DNA of 64,000 bases, taken from the NCBI GenBank assembly GCA_048268485.1, contig JBLWVL010000003.1:62001-126000 (forward strand), written 5' to 3'. This DNA is from Oceanospirillum sp048268485 (lineage in GTDB: Bacteria; Pseudomonadota; Gammaproteobacteria; Pseudomonadales; Halomonadaceae). Positions 8,115-16,669 of the stretch are shown here, one piece after another (positions within the stretch are counted from its first letter, which is position 1; each line of letters begins with the position of its first letter). The position numbers were made by a program, and so were the translations under genes. The notes below the pieces were generated by a model that made no database searches, was not told the origin of the DNA, and worked only from the letters and a program-made list of their open reading frames with translations.

Positions 8115-10189
8115 GCCTGATCTCCTGCATCAAAATGGTAAACATTGACCCGATTCAAGGCACAATCCGGCAAGTAAATCCGCCGGTCACGAACATGCAT
8201 CAGATAAGGCATCCATAGCTGACCTTTAGAGCTATCCGCACCAAAAGCAGCAAAAGAAGACACACATTGATCATTCCGGTCGAAAACCTTCACGGCACGA
8301 TTCACCAGGTCTGAAACAAAAAGATAACCCTGCTCAAACTCAACGCTGGTGGGAAGCAGGAAATGGTCGTCATCCACTCCATAGCCTGGCTGACCAAAAC
8401 GACGAACCGCCTGCCCTTCCAGATCGGTTACCTGTATTCTGTGATTAAACTGATCAGAGATATAACAGAACCCATCATCAGATACAGCAATATCACAAGG
8501 GGTATGGAACTGGTCATCACCATCACCCCATGAACCAAAGGTACCTACTAATCCAGCAATGCCCAGCCTGTTAAGACGCCAGCGCGCAATACGATTATTA
8601 CCGGAATCCGCAATAAAAATATCCCGACTGACAGGATCAATGGCGATCCCCTGAGGTTTATTGAGCTGCCACTGGGCGCTCCCCTGAGAACCGAAAACCG
8701 TATAGGGTATCAGCTCGTTATAGAATGGATGGTATTGATAAATTGTGACAATTCCGCCGAGGAAATTACTGACGACTAATAAAGGAGTACCAGGATCAAG
8801 CTGACCTGGTAAAGGGTTAAGTGGTGTCAGAGAGGCAATCCCCAAAGAGCCCGGTAACAGTGGCATACTGGCCGAACGCAGGCTATCTGACATTAGATTG
8901 CCTGTGGATTGCAGCTGATAATTTCCGGCATCCACCACCCAAAGCCTTTCATCATCATTCGAATTCGGTGACGGCATAAGCAGAGAAAGCCAGCTTCTTT
9001 GCCAACGCTGCATCCACTCCATCTGCCAGTTCAGGCCCATATTAAGCCAGGTTGGCATACCTGAGATCGCGACTAGTTTCAGGAGCTTTTCCTGTTGTTG
9101 CTCCAGATGGCTCATCTGTTGCCGGGCAAACCAATGCGTCGAGACTGGGGATTGAACCATGGAAGCACTGTGCCTCTCCGGGGCAATATCACCCGCGGCA
9201 GAAGTAGCAAAGTGCAACTGACCGTGACTGTCACGCTCATCACCAGCCTGTGCCAACACATCAGGAAAAATTTCACGCCCGCGCTGTACTTGTTTGAGGT
9301 TTGCTTTATGCAGTTGAAGTGAAGCAAGAATTGGCTCAGTGACCAAAAAAGTATTTTTTTGAGGATGCTCCGTCAACTGAATGGGCGAGAAATAACCTGC
9401 TAAAGCTCCTTGGAAAACACCATTCTGACTGTAAACTGAGATCGCATTACTCTTACCACCGGGTACCAGTACCTTGCCCTGGATAATAGCAACGTCCCGA
9501 GCCAGTTCCAGGCCGTCAATATAGGGTTTATCAGTGGATGAAAAGGGAACTCCCTTCCCCTGCCAATCGCATCGAACAACTGTATTAAAGCCGGTATTGG
9601 CAATGTAAATCCGCCCCTGCCGATCAACACTCAAACCCTGAGGCCAAAGCAGCTCTACGGGTGTTTTATAGCCCGTAACCTGGTGAATATCATAGAGGTA
9701 GTCGCCCTCATCGCTAAAGACTACCAGCCGACTGACACCATCTGTCCCTTCATAAAATTCATCGGCAACACATACCTTTCCCCGATAGTAAACAATGCCA
9801 TTGGGGCCTTTCAGATCGACGTTTGATGTATCACCAAATGTTAAGCTCGGAGTAATGGTGTTTTCATCGTAAGAGAGGATGTGAACCCGGTAATTACCGA
9901 TATCGGTAACATAGATATGGCGTTTCTCAGGGTGAGATAACAGCCGGAAAGGCATATTAAACTGCCTGTCACCACTACCAGTTGAGCCGAAAACCATCAA
10001 AATGCTTTCAAGCTCCGCATCCATAACCAGTAATCGGTTATGAGCGGTGTCGGCCAACCAAACTCTGCCAAAATGATCAACACAGCTTCCAACAGGCGTA
10101 TTCAGAGAAAGGTTACCGGAGGCCTTTGCCGGCAATGGGGGTAAAGAATGGTTCACATTACCTAAATGCGTCTTATACTGAATTTCCAC
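8111..10189 (-). CDS. Large cytoplasmic NHL-repeat beta-propeller protein
   Basis: 692 aa, no signal peptide and no membrane helix. NHL-type blades recur: about residues 31-56, 78-106, 128-158, 182-207 and 228-253 in the first half, and 412-425, 468-485, 508-535, 561-588, 611-636 and 658-686 in the second, often with the pattern P-x-G/D-I-A ... I-x-I/V-A/S-D-x-x-N-x-R. This suggests two six-bladed propellers. They are separated by a non-repeat stretch (about 295-405) with a Gln/Glu-rich helix and a Trp/Met-rich amphipathic helix (MEWMQRWQRSW). NHL propellers usually bind proteins or RNA; no catalytic residues are recognised. GTG start with a strong AAGGAGGG site 6 bases upstream. First gene of the unit with the 81-aa and chemoreceptor genes. 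Function unknown. Confidence 0.85.
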   Translation of the reverse strand: MEIQYKTHLGNVNHSLPPLPAKASGNLSLNTPVGSCVDHFGRVWLADTAHNRLLVMDAELESILMVFGSTGSGDRQFNMPFRLLSHPEKRHIYVTDIGNYRVHILSYDENTITPSLTFGDTSNVDLKGPNGIVYYRGKVCVADEFYEGTDGVSRLVVFSDEGDYLYDIHQVTGYKTPVELLWPQGLSVDRQGRIYIANTGFNTVVRCDWQGKGVPFSSTDKPYIDGLELARDVAIIQGKVLVPGGKSNAISVYSQNGVFQGALAGYFSPIQLTEHPQKNTFLVTEPILASLQLHKANLKQVQRGREIFPDVLAQAGDERDSHGQLHFATSAAGDIAPERHSASMVQSPVSTHWFARQQMSHLEQQQEKLLKLVAISGMPTWLNMGLNWQMEWMQRWQRSWLSLLMPSPNSNDDERLWVVDAGNYQLQSTGNLMSDSLRSASMPLLPGSLGIASLTPLNPLPGQLDPGTPLLVVSNFLGGIVTIYQYHPFYNELIPYTVFGSQGSAQWQLNKPQGIAIDPVSRDIFIADSGNNRIARWRLNRLGIAGLVGTFGSWGDGDDQFHTPCDIAVSDDGFCYISDQFNHRIQVTDLEGQAVRRFGQPGYGVDDDHFLLPTSVEFEQGYLFVSDLVNRAVKVFDRNDQCVSSFAAFGADSSKGQLWMPYLMHVRDRRIYLPDCALNRVNVYHFDAGDQA

Positions 10190-10260
10190 AGACTACCCTC
10201 CTTGTCCATAGTGCATGAAAGGTTTCGCCTTCTCTCTGCTTCTGCAGTGCAACAGATGTA

Positions 10261-10289
10261 AATGTAGTACTCCGAAAGCAGTGTGCCAA
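10261..10289 (-). promoter_or_regulatory. Putative sigma-70 promoter of the NHL-chemoreceptor unit
   Basis: On the minus strand TTGGCA (10284-10289) and TACATT (10261-10266) are spaced exactly 17 bp, matching 5/6 and 4/6 of the consensus. Transcription would begin near 10254, giving a leader of about 65 nt before the GTG start. Confidence 0.45.
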
Positions 10290-10408
10290 CAATTTTTTTG
10301 AAACCATACAATAAAAGTGTGATTCAGTTACAAAAAAGCCTACAGCCCCCGACATACCTGAACTACAGCTAATACAGCAATAACAAATGCGCCGATCTTT
10401 AATAACCT

Positions 10409-10496
10409 GATAGATACTTTAGTAAGAGATAGATACTTTAGTAAGAGATAGATACTTTAGTAAGAGATAGATACTTTAGTAAGAGATAGATACTTT
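10409..10496. repeat. 19-bp tandem repeat, 4.6 copies
   Basis: Four exact copies of GATAGATACTTTAGTAAGA (starting at 10409, 10428, 10447 and 10466) plus a 12-bp fifth copy. Each unit holds the small dyad TACT-TT-AGTA. The array sits between the rpsA terminator and the putative promoter of the NHL gene, about 120 bp upstream of its -35 box. The remainder of the 376-bp gap 10190-10565 holds that promoter, a leader and the rpsA terminator; no gene is visible in it. Confidence 0.95.
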
Positions 10497-10506
10497 CCTG
10501 AAGACG

Positions 10507-10534
10507 AAAAAAAACCACCGTCTGAAGACGGTGG
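10507..10534 (-). terminator. rpsA intrinsic terminator
   Basis: 8-bp stem CCACCGTC-TGAA-GACGGTGG with a stable tetraloop; on the minus strand it is followed by eight T. Confidence 0.9.
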
Positions 10535-10565
10535 CTTTCTATGAATTACAGCTAATCAGTAATGA

Positions 10566-12245
10566 TTAGTTGTTTTTCATCTGCTGCTTGATCAGATCAC
10601 CAATGGTGGTAGGACCTGCAGCTTCAACTTCCTGAGAGCGTACTTTCGCCAACGCTTCTTTCTCATCTGCAGCATCTTTCGCTTTAACAGACAGATTGAT
10701 TACGCGGTTCTTACGGTCAATGCTAACGATCTTAGCTTCAACTGCATCGCCTTCGTTCAGTACGTTACGGGCATCTTCTACTTTATCACGGCTGATTTCA
10801 GACGCTTTCAGAGTAGCGGTAACATCAGTTGCCAGCTCGATAGTCGCTTCTTTCGCGTCTATTGCTACAACCTTGCCATTTACCAGAGTGCCTTTGTCGT
10901 TCTCAGCTACGTATTCCTGGAACGGGTCGCTATCCAGCTGCTTGATACCCAGGGAGATACGCTCACGCTCTGGATCGATAGACAGGATGATAGTTTCAAT
11001 CTCGTCGCCTTTCTTGTACTTACGAACCGCTTCTTCGCCCGCTTCGTTCCAAGAAATATCAGACAGGTGAACCAGACCGTCGATGCCACCATCCAGACCG
11101 ATGAAGATACCGAAGTCAGTGATAGACTTGATAGAGCCAGTCACTTTGTCATTCTTGTTGAACTTACCAGAGAACTCTTCCCAAGGGTTTGGAGTGCACT
11201 GTTTGATACCCAGTGAGATACGACGACGTTCTTCGTCAATATCCAGCACCATAACTTCAACGTCATCGCCCACGTTAACAACTTTAGATGGGTGGATGTT
11301 TTTGTTCGTCCAATCCATTTCAGAAACGTGAACCAGACCTTCAACACCTTCTTCCAGCTCGGCAAAGCAACCGTAGTCTGTCAGATTAGTAACACGTGCA
11401 GTTACTTTGGTGTTTTCCGGGTAACGGGAAATGATGTTCACCCATGGATCTTCGCCCAGCTGTTTCAGGCCAAGTGATACACGGTTACGCTCGCGATCGA
11501 ACTTAAGAACTTTAACGTTGATTTCGTCACCAACATTAACGATTTCGCTAGGATGCTTGATACGCTTCCAAGCCATATCGGTGATGTGCAGCAGGCCGTC
11601 AACACCACCCAGATCTACGAATGCACCGTAGTCAGTCAGGTTCTTAACGATACCTTTAACTTCCTGACCTTCCTGCAGGTTAGCCAGCAGCTGCTCGCGC
11701 TCTGCAGAGTTTTCTGCTTCCAGAACCGCACGACGGGATACAACAACGTTGTTACGCTTAGGATCCAGCTTGATTACGCGGAAGTCCAGCTCTTTGCCTT
11801 CCAGGTGAGTGGTGTCACGAACCGGACGTACATCAACCAGAGAGCCAGGCAGGAACGCACGGATGTTATGAACGTCAACTGTGAAGCCGCCCTTAACTTT
11901 ACCGTTGATCACACCTTTAACAATTTCGTTCTTCTCGAAGGCCGCTTCCAGACCTTTCCATGCTTCAGCACGTTTCGCTTTTTCACGGGACAGACGGGTT
12001 TCACCGAAACCATCTTCTACTGCTTCCAGAGCTACCTGAACTTCATCGCCAATAGACAGGGCAAACTCTTCACCTTCATTTACAAACTGAGAGCGCGGGA
12101 TCACACCTTCAGATTTCAGGCCGGCGTGAACCGTTACCCAGTCACCATCAATATCAACAACCGTTGCGGTTACAATGGAGCCTGGCTCCATGTTGACTTC
12201 CTGGAGGCTCTGTTCAAACAGCTCAGCAAAGCTTAATTCGCTCAT
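10566..12245 (-). CDS. rpsA: 30S ribosomal protein S1
   Basis: 559 aa (E. coli S1 is 557) with six S1/OB RNA-binding repeats. The first two bind the ribosome; the later four are marked by the recurring NLTDYGAFVDLGGVDGLLHI and VGDEIxVKVLxxDxERxRxSLGxKQ patterns. It recruits mRNAs to the 30S subunit. Last gene of the aromatic/cmk block, followed by its own terminator. In most relatives ihfB comes next; here it does not. The 226-bp gap to cmk allows for independent promoters and a regulated leader. Confidence 0.97.
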   Translation of the reverse strand: MSELSFAELFEQSLQEVNMEPGSIVTATVVDIDGDWVTVHAGLKSEGVIPRSQFVNEGEEFALSIGDEVQVALEAVEDGFGETRLSREKAKRAEAWKGLEAAFEKNEIVKGVINGKVKGGFTVDVHNIRAFLPGSLVDVRPVRDTTHLEGKELDFRVIKLDPKRNNVVVSRRAVLEAENSAEREQLLANLQEGQEVKGIVKNLTDYGAFVDLGGVDGLLHITDMAWKRIKHPSEIVNVGDEINVKVLKFDRERNRVSLGLKQLGEDPWVNIISRYPENTKVTARVTNLTDYGCFAELEEGVEGLVHVSEMDWTNKNIHPSKVVNVGDDVEVMVLDIDEERRRISLGIKQCTPNPWEEFSGKFNKNDKVTGSIKSITDFGIFIGLDGGIDGLVHLSDISWNEAGEEAVRKYKKGDEIETIILSIDPERERISLGIKQLDSDPFQEYVAENDKGTLVNGKVVAIDAKEATIELATDVTATLKASEISRDKVEDARNVLNEGDAVEAKIVSIDRKNRVINLSVKAKDAADEKEALAKVRSQEVEAAGPTTIGDLIKQQMKNN

Positions 12246-12325
12246 TATTTATCCTACGTGATCTACAAGTTAAGGGATTAGCAACACGACCAAAGGCCGC
12301 TGTATACATTGCTTCTCCACAGTCT

Positions 12326-12346
12326 CCGTATCACCAGCAAATACGG
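12326..12346 (-). other. Hairpin in the rpsA leader region
   Basis: CCGTAT and ATACGG form a perfect 6-bp stem with a 9-nt loop about 80 bp before the rpsA start. E. coli S1 represses its own translation through leader hairpins; whether this one plays that role is inference. Confidence 0.3.
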
Positions 12347-12471
12347 GCTTCATTTTATCTGCGCTCAGAAGTGTTAACGCCGGTTCAGGTGAATATCCGT
12401 TTATCAGTTAAAGGACAGATATTCCCTATGACACTTTGCCTGAACGCCCCCCGAAAACAGAAAACAGAAAA

Positions 12472-13158
12472 TCAGACCAAAGCTCGCGCTTTAGCCAGAT
12501 CGATAATCTGTGTCACCACTTCCGGAATCGACATATCGGTTGTATCCAGCGTAATCGCATCGGCAGCAGGCTTTAAGGGGGCCACATCCCGATTCATATC
12601 ACGCTCGTCGCGAGTTTGTATCTCGCTTAAAATGGCTTGGAATTTAGCATCAATCCCCTTTTCTTGCAACTGTTTTACCCTTCTGCCCGCTCGTTCTTCG
12701 GCACTGGCAGTAAGATAAATTTTCAGCGGAGCATCGGGGAAAACCACTGTTCCCATGTCGCGACCATCGCCGACCACACCTGGCGTCTGACGGAAGTCAC
12801 GCTGACGCTGCAACAAAGCATCACGCACCGGTGTCAGAGCAGCTACGATAGAGGCATTGTTGCCGGTTGTCTCGGTACGAATCTCGTTAGAAACCTCTTC
12901 CCCATCCAGCATCACGCAGACTGGCTCATTCTCTGCTCCGGGCAGAAATGCGATATCCAGGTTACGGGCTACTTCAGCCAGTGCCACCTCATCATCAAAG
13001 GCAACACCCTTACGCTCAGCGGCCAGAGCAGTCAGACGGTACAAAGCACCGCTGTCAAGCAGATACCAGCCCAGCTTACCGGCAATAATCTGACTGATAG
13101 TGCCTTTACCGGCACCTCCCGGCCCATCCAATGTAATTACAGGAACTGATCTGCTCAT
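12472..13158 (-). CDS. cmk: Cytidylate kinase
   Basis: 228-aa P-loop kinase that phosphorylates CMP and dCMP. The Walker A motif GPGGAGKGT is at residues 13-21, followed by the CMP-binding DSGALYR motif, DGRDMGTVVFP and the lid segment around ERAGRR. It lies 17 bp after the tyrA/aroA fusion on the same strand, the order found in pseudomonads. Confidence 0.97.
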   Translation of the reverse strand: MSRSVPVITLDGPGGAGKGTISQIIAGKLGWYLLDSGALYRLTALAAERKGVAFDDEVALAEVARNLDIAFLPGAENEPVCVMLDGEEVSNEIRTETTGNNASIVAALTPVRDALLQRQRDFRQTPGVVGDGRDMGTVVFPDAPLKIYLTASAEERAGRRVKQLQEKGIDAKFQAILSEIQTRDERDMNRDVAPLKPAADAITLDTTDMSIPEVVTQIIDLAKARALV

Positions 13159-13175
13159 TGCTATCCCCTATTCAA

Positions 13176-15401
13176 TCAGGCTTCTTCAATATTAATCTTC
13201 ATGCCAATTTTATTAGCAAGCTCAACAAAGCCCGGGAAAGAGGTCGCCACATTGGCGCAATCCTCAATAAAGATTTCACCCTCTGAACGCAAAGATGCCA
13301 CTGCAAAAGACATGGCGATGCGGTGGTCATCATGGCTATGGACGCGCCCTCCAGACATCTTGCCGCCCTGGACAGCATTAATGCCGACGATATCAATACC
13401 ATCTTCATAAACGGTGCATTGAATGCCCAGCGCCTGCAAACCGTCAGCCATCACCTGGATGCGATCACTCTCTTTAACCCGTAGCTCTTCAGCGCCACGC
13501 AAGCGGGTAACACCTTCGGCACAAGCAGCCGCCACAAATAATACAGGGAACTCATCAATCGCCAGCGGAACCTGGTCCTGAGGAATATCAATGCCTTTCA
13601 GATCAGCTGAACGTACCCGTACATCAGCCACGGGCTCGCCTCCTACTTCGGATTCATTTTCCAACGAGATATCAGCCCCCATTGCACGCAGGATATTAAC
13701 AATACCTACACGGGTCGGGTTCATACCCACATGCTCGATAAGAATTTCAGAGCGCTCAGCAATAGAGCCCGCCACCATGAAAAAAGCAGCAGAAGAGATA
13801 TCTGATGGCACATCAATGTCACTCGCTTTCAGCTTACCACCACCCTGCAAAGAAGCTGTCGCACCATCACGCACAACGTTATAACCAAAGCCTGTCAGCA
13901 TGCGCTCCGTATGATCACGGGTCGGTGCAGGTTCTGTGGTTTTAGTTCTACCTTCAGCATACAAACCTGCCAGCAGCACGCAGGATTTAACCTGAGCGCT
14001 GGCCATCGGCATTTTATAATCTATCCCCTTCAACGACTGACCACCGCGGATCATCATGGGCGGACGACCACCGTCTGCCGTTTCTACCACGGCCCCCATT
14101 TCACGCAGAGGCTTAGCCACACGTTCCATAGGACGCTTGGTAAGAGAAGCATCACCGGTCAGCTCAACATCAAATGCCTGCCCCGCCATAAGACCAGCCA
14201 GTAAGCGCATAGAGGTACCGGAATTCCCCAGATAAAGTGCACTGGCAGGCTTCTTAAGTCCGTGTAAACCAACACCATGAATCGTCACTTCCCCCTGATG
14301 AGGGCCTTCGATGACCACCCCCATATCCCGGAATGCCTGCAAGGTTGCCAGACTATCTTCCCCTTCCAGGAAACCTTTTACATGGGTCACTCCCTCGGCG
14401 AGTGAGCCCAGCATGATAGAGCGGTGAGAAATGGACTTATCACCGGGAACACGAATACGGCCACTCAGGGCCGTACCCGGCGCTGTACGATAGTTGATTA
14501 GCTTATTTTGCATAGGGATATACGCCGAATTTTCCAAAATTCTTGAGAAATGCTCACGAGCTGCTTTTGCCCGGGTAAAAATACCCAGCATGGCGTCACT
14601 GTCCGACTCTTCGATGGCGGTTCGTAAACGTGACAGGCCTTGCTCAAATTCCGTAAGCGCTTGTAATACTGCGGGTTTGTTTGCGATGTAGATATCACGC
14701 CACATCACGGGGTCACTGGCTGCGATTCGGGTAAAATCGCGAAAGCCGCCAGCGGCATAACGAAAAATTTCCAGGCTTTCATCCTGTGAAGCCAAAGTAT
14801 CCACCAAGGAGAATGCCAGCATGTGCGGAAGATGGCTGGTCGCCGCCAGTACCTCATCATGGCGCTCAATATCCATGATCAGTACTTCAGCACCGGCTGC
14901 CTGCCACATTTCGGTAATGGTCATCACTGCCTGTGGATTGTTTTCCGGTGTCGGGGTCAGAATCACTTTATGATTCTGATACAGATCCACCAAGGCGGCA
15001 CTGACACCACTTTTCTCAGAGCCGGCAATCGGGTGGCCGAGAATAAAGTTTGCCGGTAGCCGCCCCCAGATCTTCAGTGCAGACTCTTGCACAGAGCCTT
15101 TACTGCTACCCACATCGGTCACCAAGGTATCAATACGCAGTAACGGCTTCAGCTGAGCCATCACCGATTCCATGGCGATCACGGGGACAGATACGATGAT
15201 CAGATCCACCTCAGCGATCCAGTCCTCAGCCTGAGTCGAGCCCTGATCAATCATACCGATCTGAATGGCCAGATCGACCTCACCCTGATCCCGGTCACAA
15301 CCAATAATTGTGCCACCAAGCCCTGCTTTACGCAGCGCCAGAGCTAATGAGCCACCAATCAGCCCCAAGCCAATTACGAGTGTTTTCTTTATCGATTTCA
15401 C
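13176..15401 (-). CDS. Fused prephenate dehydrogenase / EPSP synthase
   Basis: 741-aa bifunctional protein. Residues 1-292 are a TyrA-type dehydrogenase with the NAD motif GLGLIGGSLA (11-20) and the substrate region GHPIAGSEKSG (122-132), making 4-hydroxyphenylpyruvate for tyrosine. From Met297 an EPSP synthase (AroA) begins: GDKSISHRS, GNSGTSMRLL and the KESDRI motif, the sixth shikimate-pathway step. The fusion is known in Pseudomonas and relatives, where the second half is often named AroF or AroA. Start is GTG with an AGGGAGA site about 10 bases upstream. It follows hisC by 6 bp. LPHMLAF of the dehydrogenase half is intact, so both activities look functional. Confidence 0.95.
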   Translation of the reverse strand: MKSIKKTLVIGLGLIGGSLALALRKAGLGGTIIGCDRDQGEVDLAIQIGMIDQGSTQAEDWIAEVDLIIVSVPVIAMESVMAQLKPLLRIDTLVTDVGSSKGSVQESALKIWGRLPANFILGHPIAGSEKSGVSAALVDLYQNHKVILTPTPENNPQAVMTITEMWQAAGAEVLIMDIERHDEVLAATSHLPHMLAFSLVDTLASQDESLEIFRYAAGGFRDFTRIAASDPVMWRDIYIANKPAVLQALTEFEQGLSRLRTAIEESDSDAMLGIFTRAKAAREHFSRILENSAYIPMQNKLINYRTAPGTALSGRIRVPGDKSISHRSIMLGSLAEGVTHVKGFLEGEDSLATLQAFRDMGVVIEGPHQGEVTIHGVGLHGLKKPASALYLGNSGTSMRLLAGLMAGQAFDVELTGDASLTKRPMERVAKPLREMGAVVETADGGRPPMMIRGGQSLKGIDYKMPMASAQVKSCVLLAGLYAEGRTKTTEPAPTRDHTERMLTGFGYNVVRDGATASLQGGGKLKASDIDVPSDISSAAFFMVAGSIAERSEILIEHVGMNPTRVGIVNILRAMGADISLENESEVGGEPVADVRVRSADLKGIDIPQDQVPLAIDEFPVLFVAAACAEGVTRLRGAEELRVKESDRIQVMADGLQALGIQCTVYEDGIDIVGINAVQGGKMSGGRVHSHDDHRIAMSFAVASLRSEGEIFIEDCANVATSFPGFVELANKIGMKINIEEA

Positions 15402-15407
15402 CCGGGG

Positions 15408-16538
15408 TTATTCTCCCTGTCCAGACAGCACACCGGAAGCAGACAGAACCTTTTCCAGTGCCTCGATAAATCGACGGTTCTCTTCCATAGTGCCGATAGA
15501 AACACGCAGGTGGTTCGGCATCTGATACGGGGCCACAGGGCGTACAATGACACCTTCCTGCAGCAACGCCTGATCAACAGGACCAGCAGGCTTGCCCACA
15601 TCAACACTGATAAAGTTACCCACAGACGGAATATAGTCCAAGCCCATGCGTTTAAATTCTGCTTCCAGATATGCCATACCCTCGGCGTTCACCTGAACAC
15701 TTTTGACCAAATATTCATCATCGTTCAGGGCTGCAATAGCAGCTTCCTGTGCCAGCATATTGGCGTTAAATGGCTGGCGGATACGGTTTAAAATATCAGC
15801 AACCTGAGGATGACTGACGCTGTATCCGATACGCAGACCGGCCAGACCGTATGCTTTGGAGAAAGTACGGGTCACCACCAGATTCGGATAATCACTCAGC
15901 AGGCTGATACCATCCGGGAAATCCGGCTGATCAACATATTCAGTATAGGCTTCATCCAGAACCACGATAATGCGCTCCGGCACTTTATCCAAAAAGGTGC
16001 GTACTGCGTTTTCGCTCAACCAGGTTCCGGTTGGATTATTCGGATTTGCGACAAAAATCACGCGGGTTTTGTCGGTGATCGCTTCAGCCATCGCATCCAG
16101 ATCGTGCCCCCAGTTCACTGCAGGCACGGCAATATGCTGAGCGCCAATCGCCTGTGTCACGATGGGATAAACTGCGAAGGCGTGCTGGGAATACATAGAA
16201 GCACTATGGGCGGTCAGGTAGCTACGAGCGATCAGCTCCAGTACATCATTGGAACCATTACCCAAGGTGATCTGGTCAATGGCCACATTCAGTTTGTCAG
16301 CAATTGCCTGCTTCAGACGAAACGCGTTACCGTCAGGGTAACGGGTTAGCTCCGGCATTTGGTCACGAATCGCAGCCAGCGCCTTAGGGCTTGGGCCTAA
16401 CGGATTTTCGTTACTGGCCAGCTTAACAATATTGCTGATACCCAGCTCACGCTCCAACTCTTCCACCGGCTTACCCGGCTGGTACGGCTGCAGACCCTGA
16501 ACGCCTTTATTTGCTAATTCAATGTAATCACACGCCAT
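15408..16538 (-). CDS. hisC: Histidinol-phosphate / aromatic aminotransferase
   Basis: 376-aa fold-type I PLP aminotransferase. Conserved features include NENPLGPSP, the ANPNNPTGT cofactor loop and the Schiff-base lysine in TFSKAYGLAGLRIGY. In histidine synthesis it would act on imidazole-acetol phosphate. In this chromosomal context (between pheA and tyrA) the pseudomonad counterpart is thought to be a broad-specificity enzyme that also transaminates prephenate or aromatic keto acids. No other his gene is nearby, which favours an aromatic role. Confidence 0.92.
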   Translation of the reverse strand: MACDYIELANKGVQGLQPYQPGKPVEELERELGISNIVKLASNENPLGPSPKALAAIRDQMPELTRYPDGNAFRLKQAIADKLNVAIDQITLGNGSNDVLELIARSYLTAHSASMYSQHAFAVYPIVTQAIGAQHIAVPAVNWGHDLDAMAEAITDKTRVIFVANPNNPTGTWLSENAVRTFLDKVPERIIVVLDEAYTEYVDQPDFPDGISLLSDYPNLVVTRTFSKAYGLAGLRIGYSVSHPQVADILNRIRQPFNANMLAQEAAIAALNDDEYLVKSVQVNAEGMAYLEAEFKRMGLDYIPSVGNFISVDVGKPAGPVDQALLQEGVIVRPVAPYQMPNHLRVSIGTMEENRRFIEALEKVLSASGVLSGQGE

Positions 16539-16608
16539 AATTATTCCGCCTTAGCTATTTCGCTTTGCCTGTACTTGTCTGTTCTTATCTGCACTTGGTC
16601 AAGACAAC

Positions 16609-16632
16609 AAAACGGGAGGCCAAGCCTCCCGT
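16609..16632 (-). terminator. Intercistronic hairpin between pheA and hisC
   Basis: 9-bp perfect stem ACGGGAGGC / GCCTCCCGT with a CAA loop lies just after the pheA stop. On the minus strand only TTTGTTGTCTT follows, so it may act as a partial terminator or attenuator rather than a full stop. Confidence 0.5.
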
Positions 16633-16669
16633 CTGGTTTTGCTTATTGCACACTAACCTCAGGGAGCGT

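Noticed and set aside
10275..10289. Sigma-54-like TGGCAC before the NHL gene
   Set aside because: The invariant GC of the -12 element is TC at the right spacing, so a sigma-54 promoter is unlikely.
11553..12236. 227-codon open frame antisense to rpsA
   Set aside because: Lies wholly within rpsA on the other strand and follows its codon pattern; no start signals.
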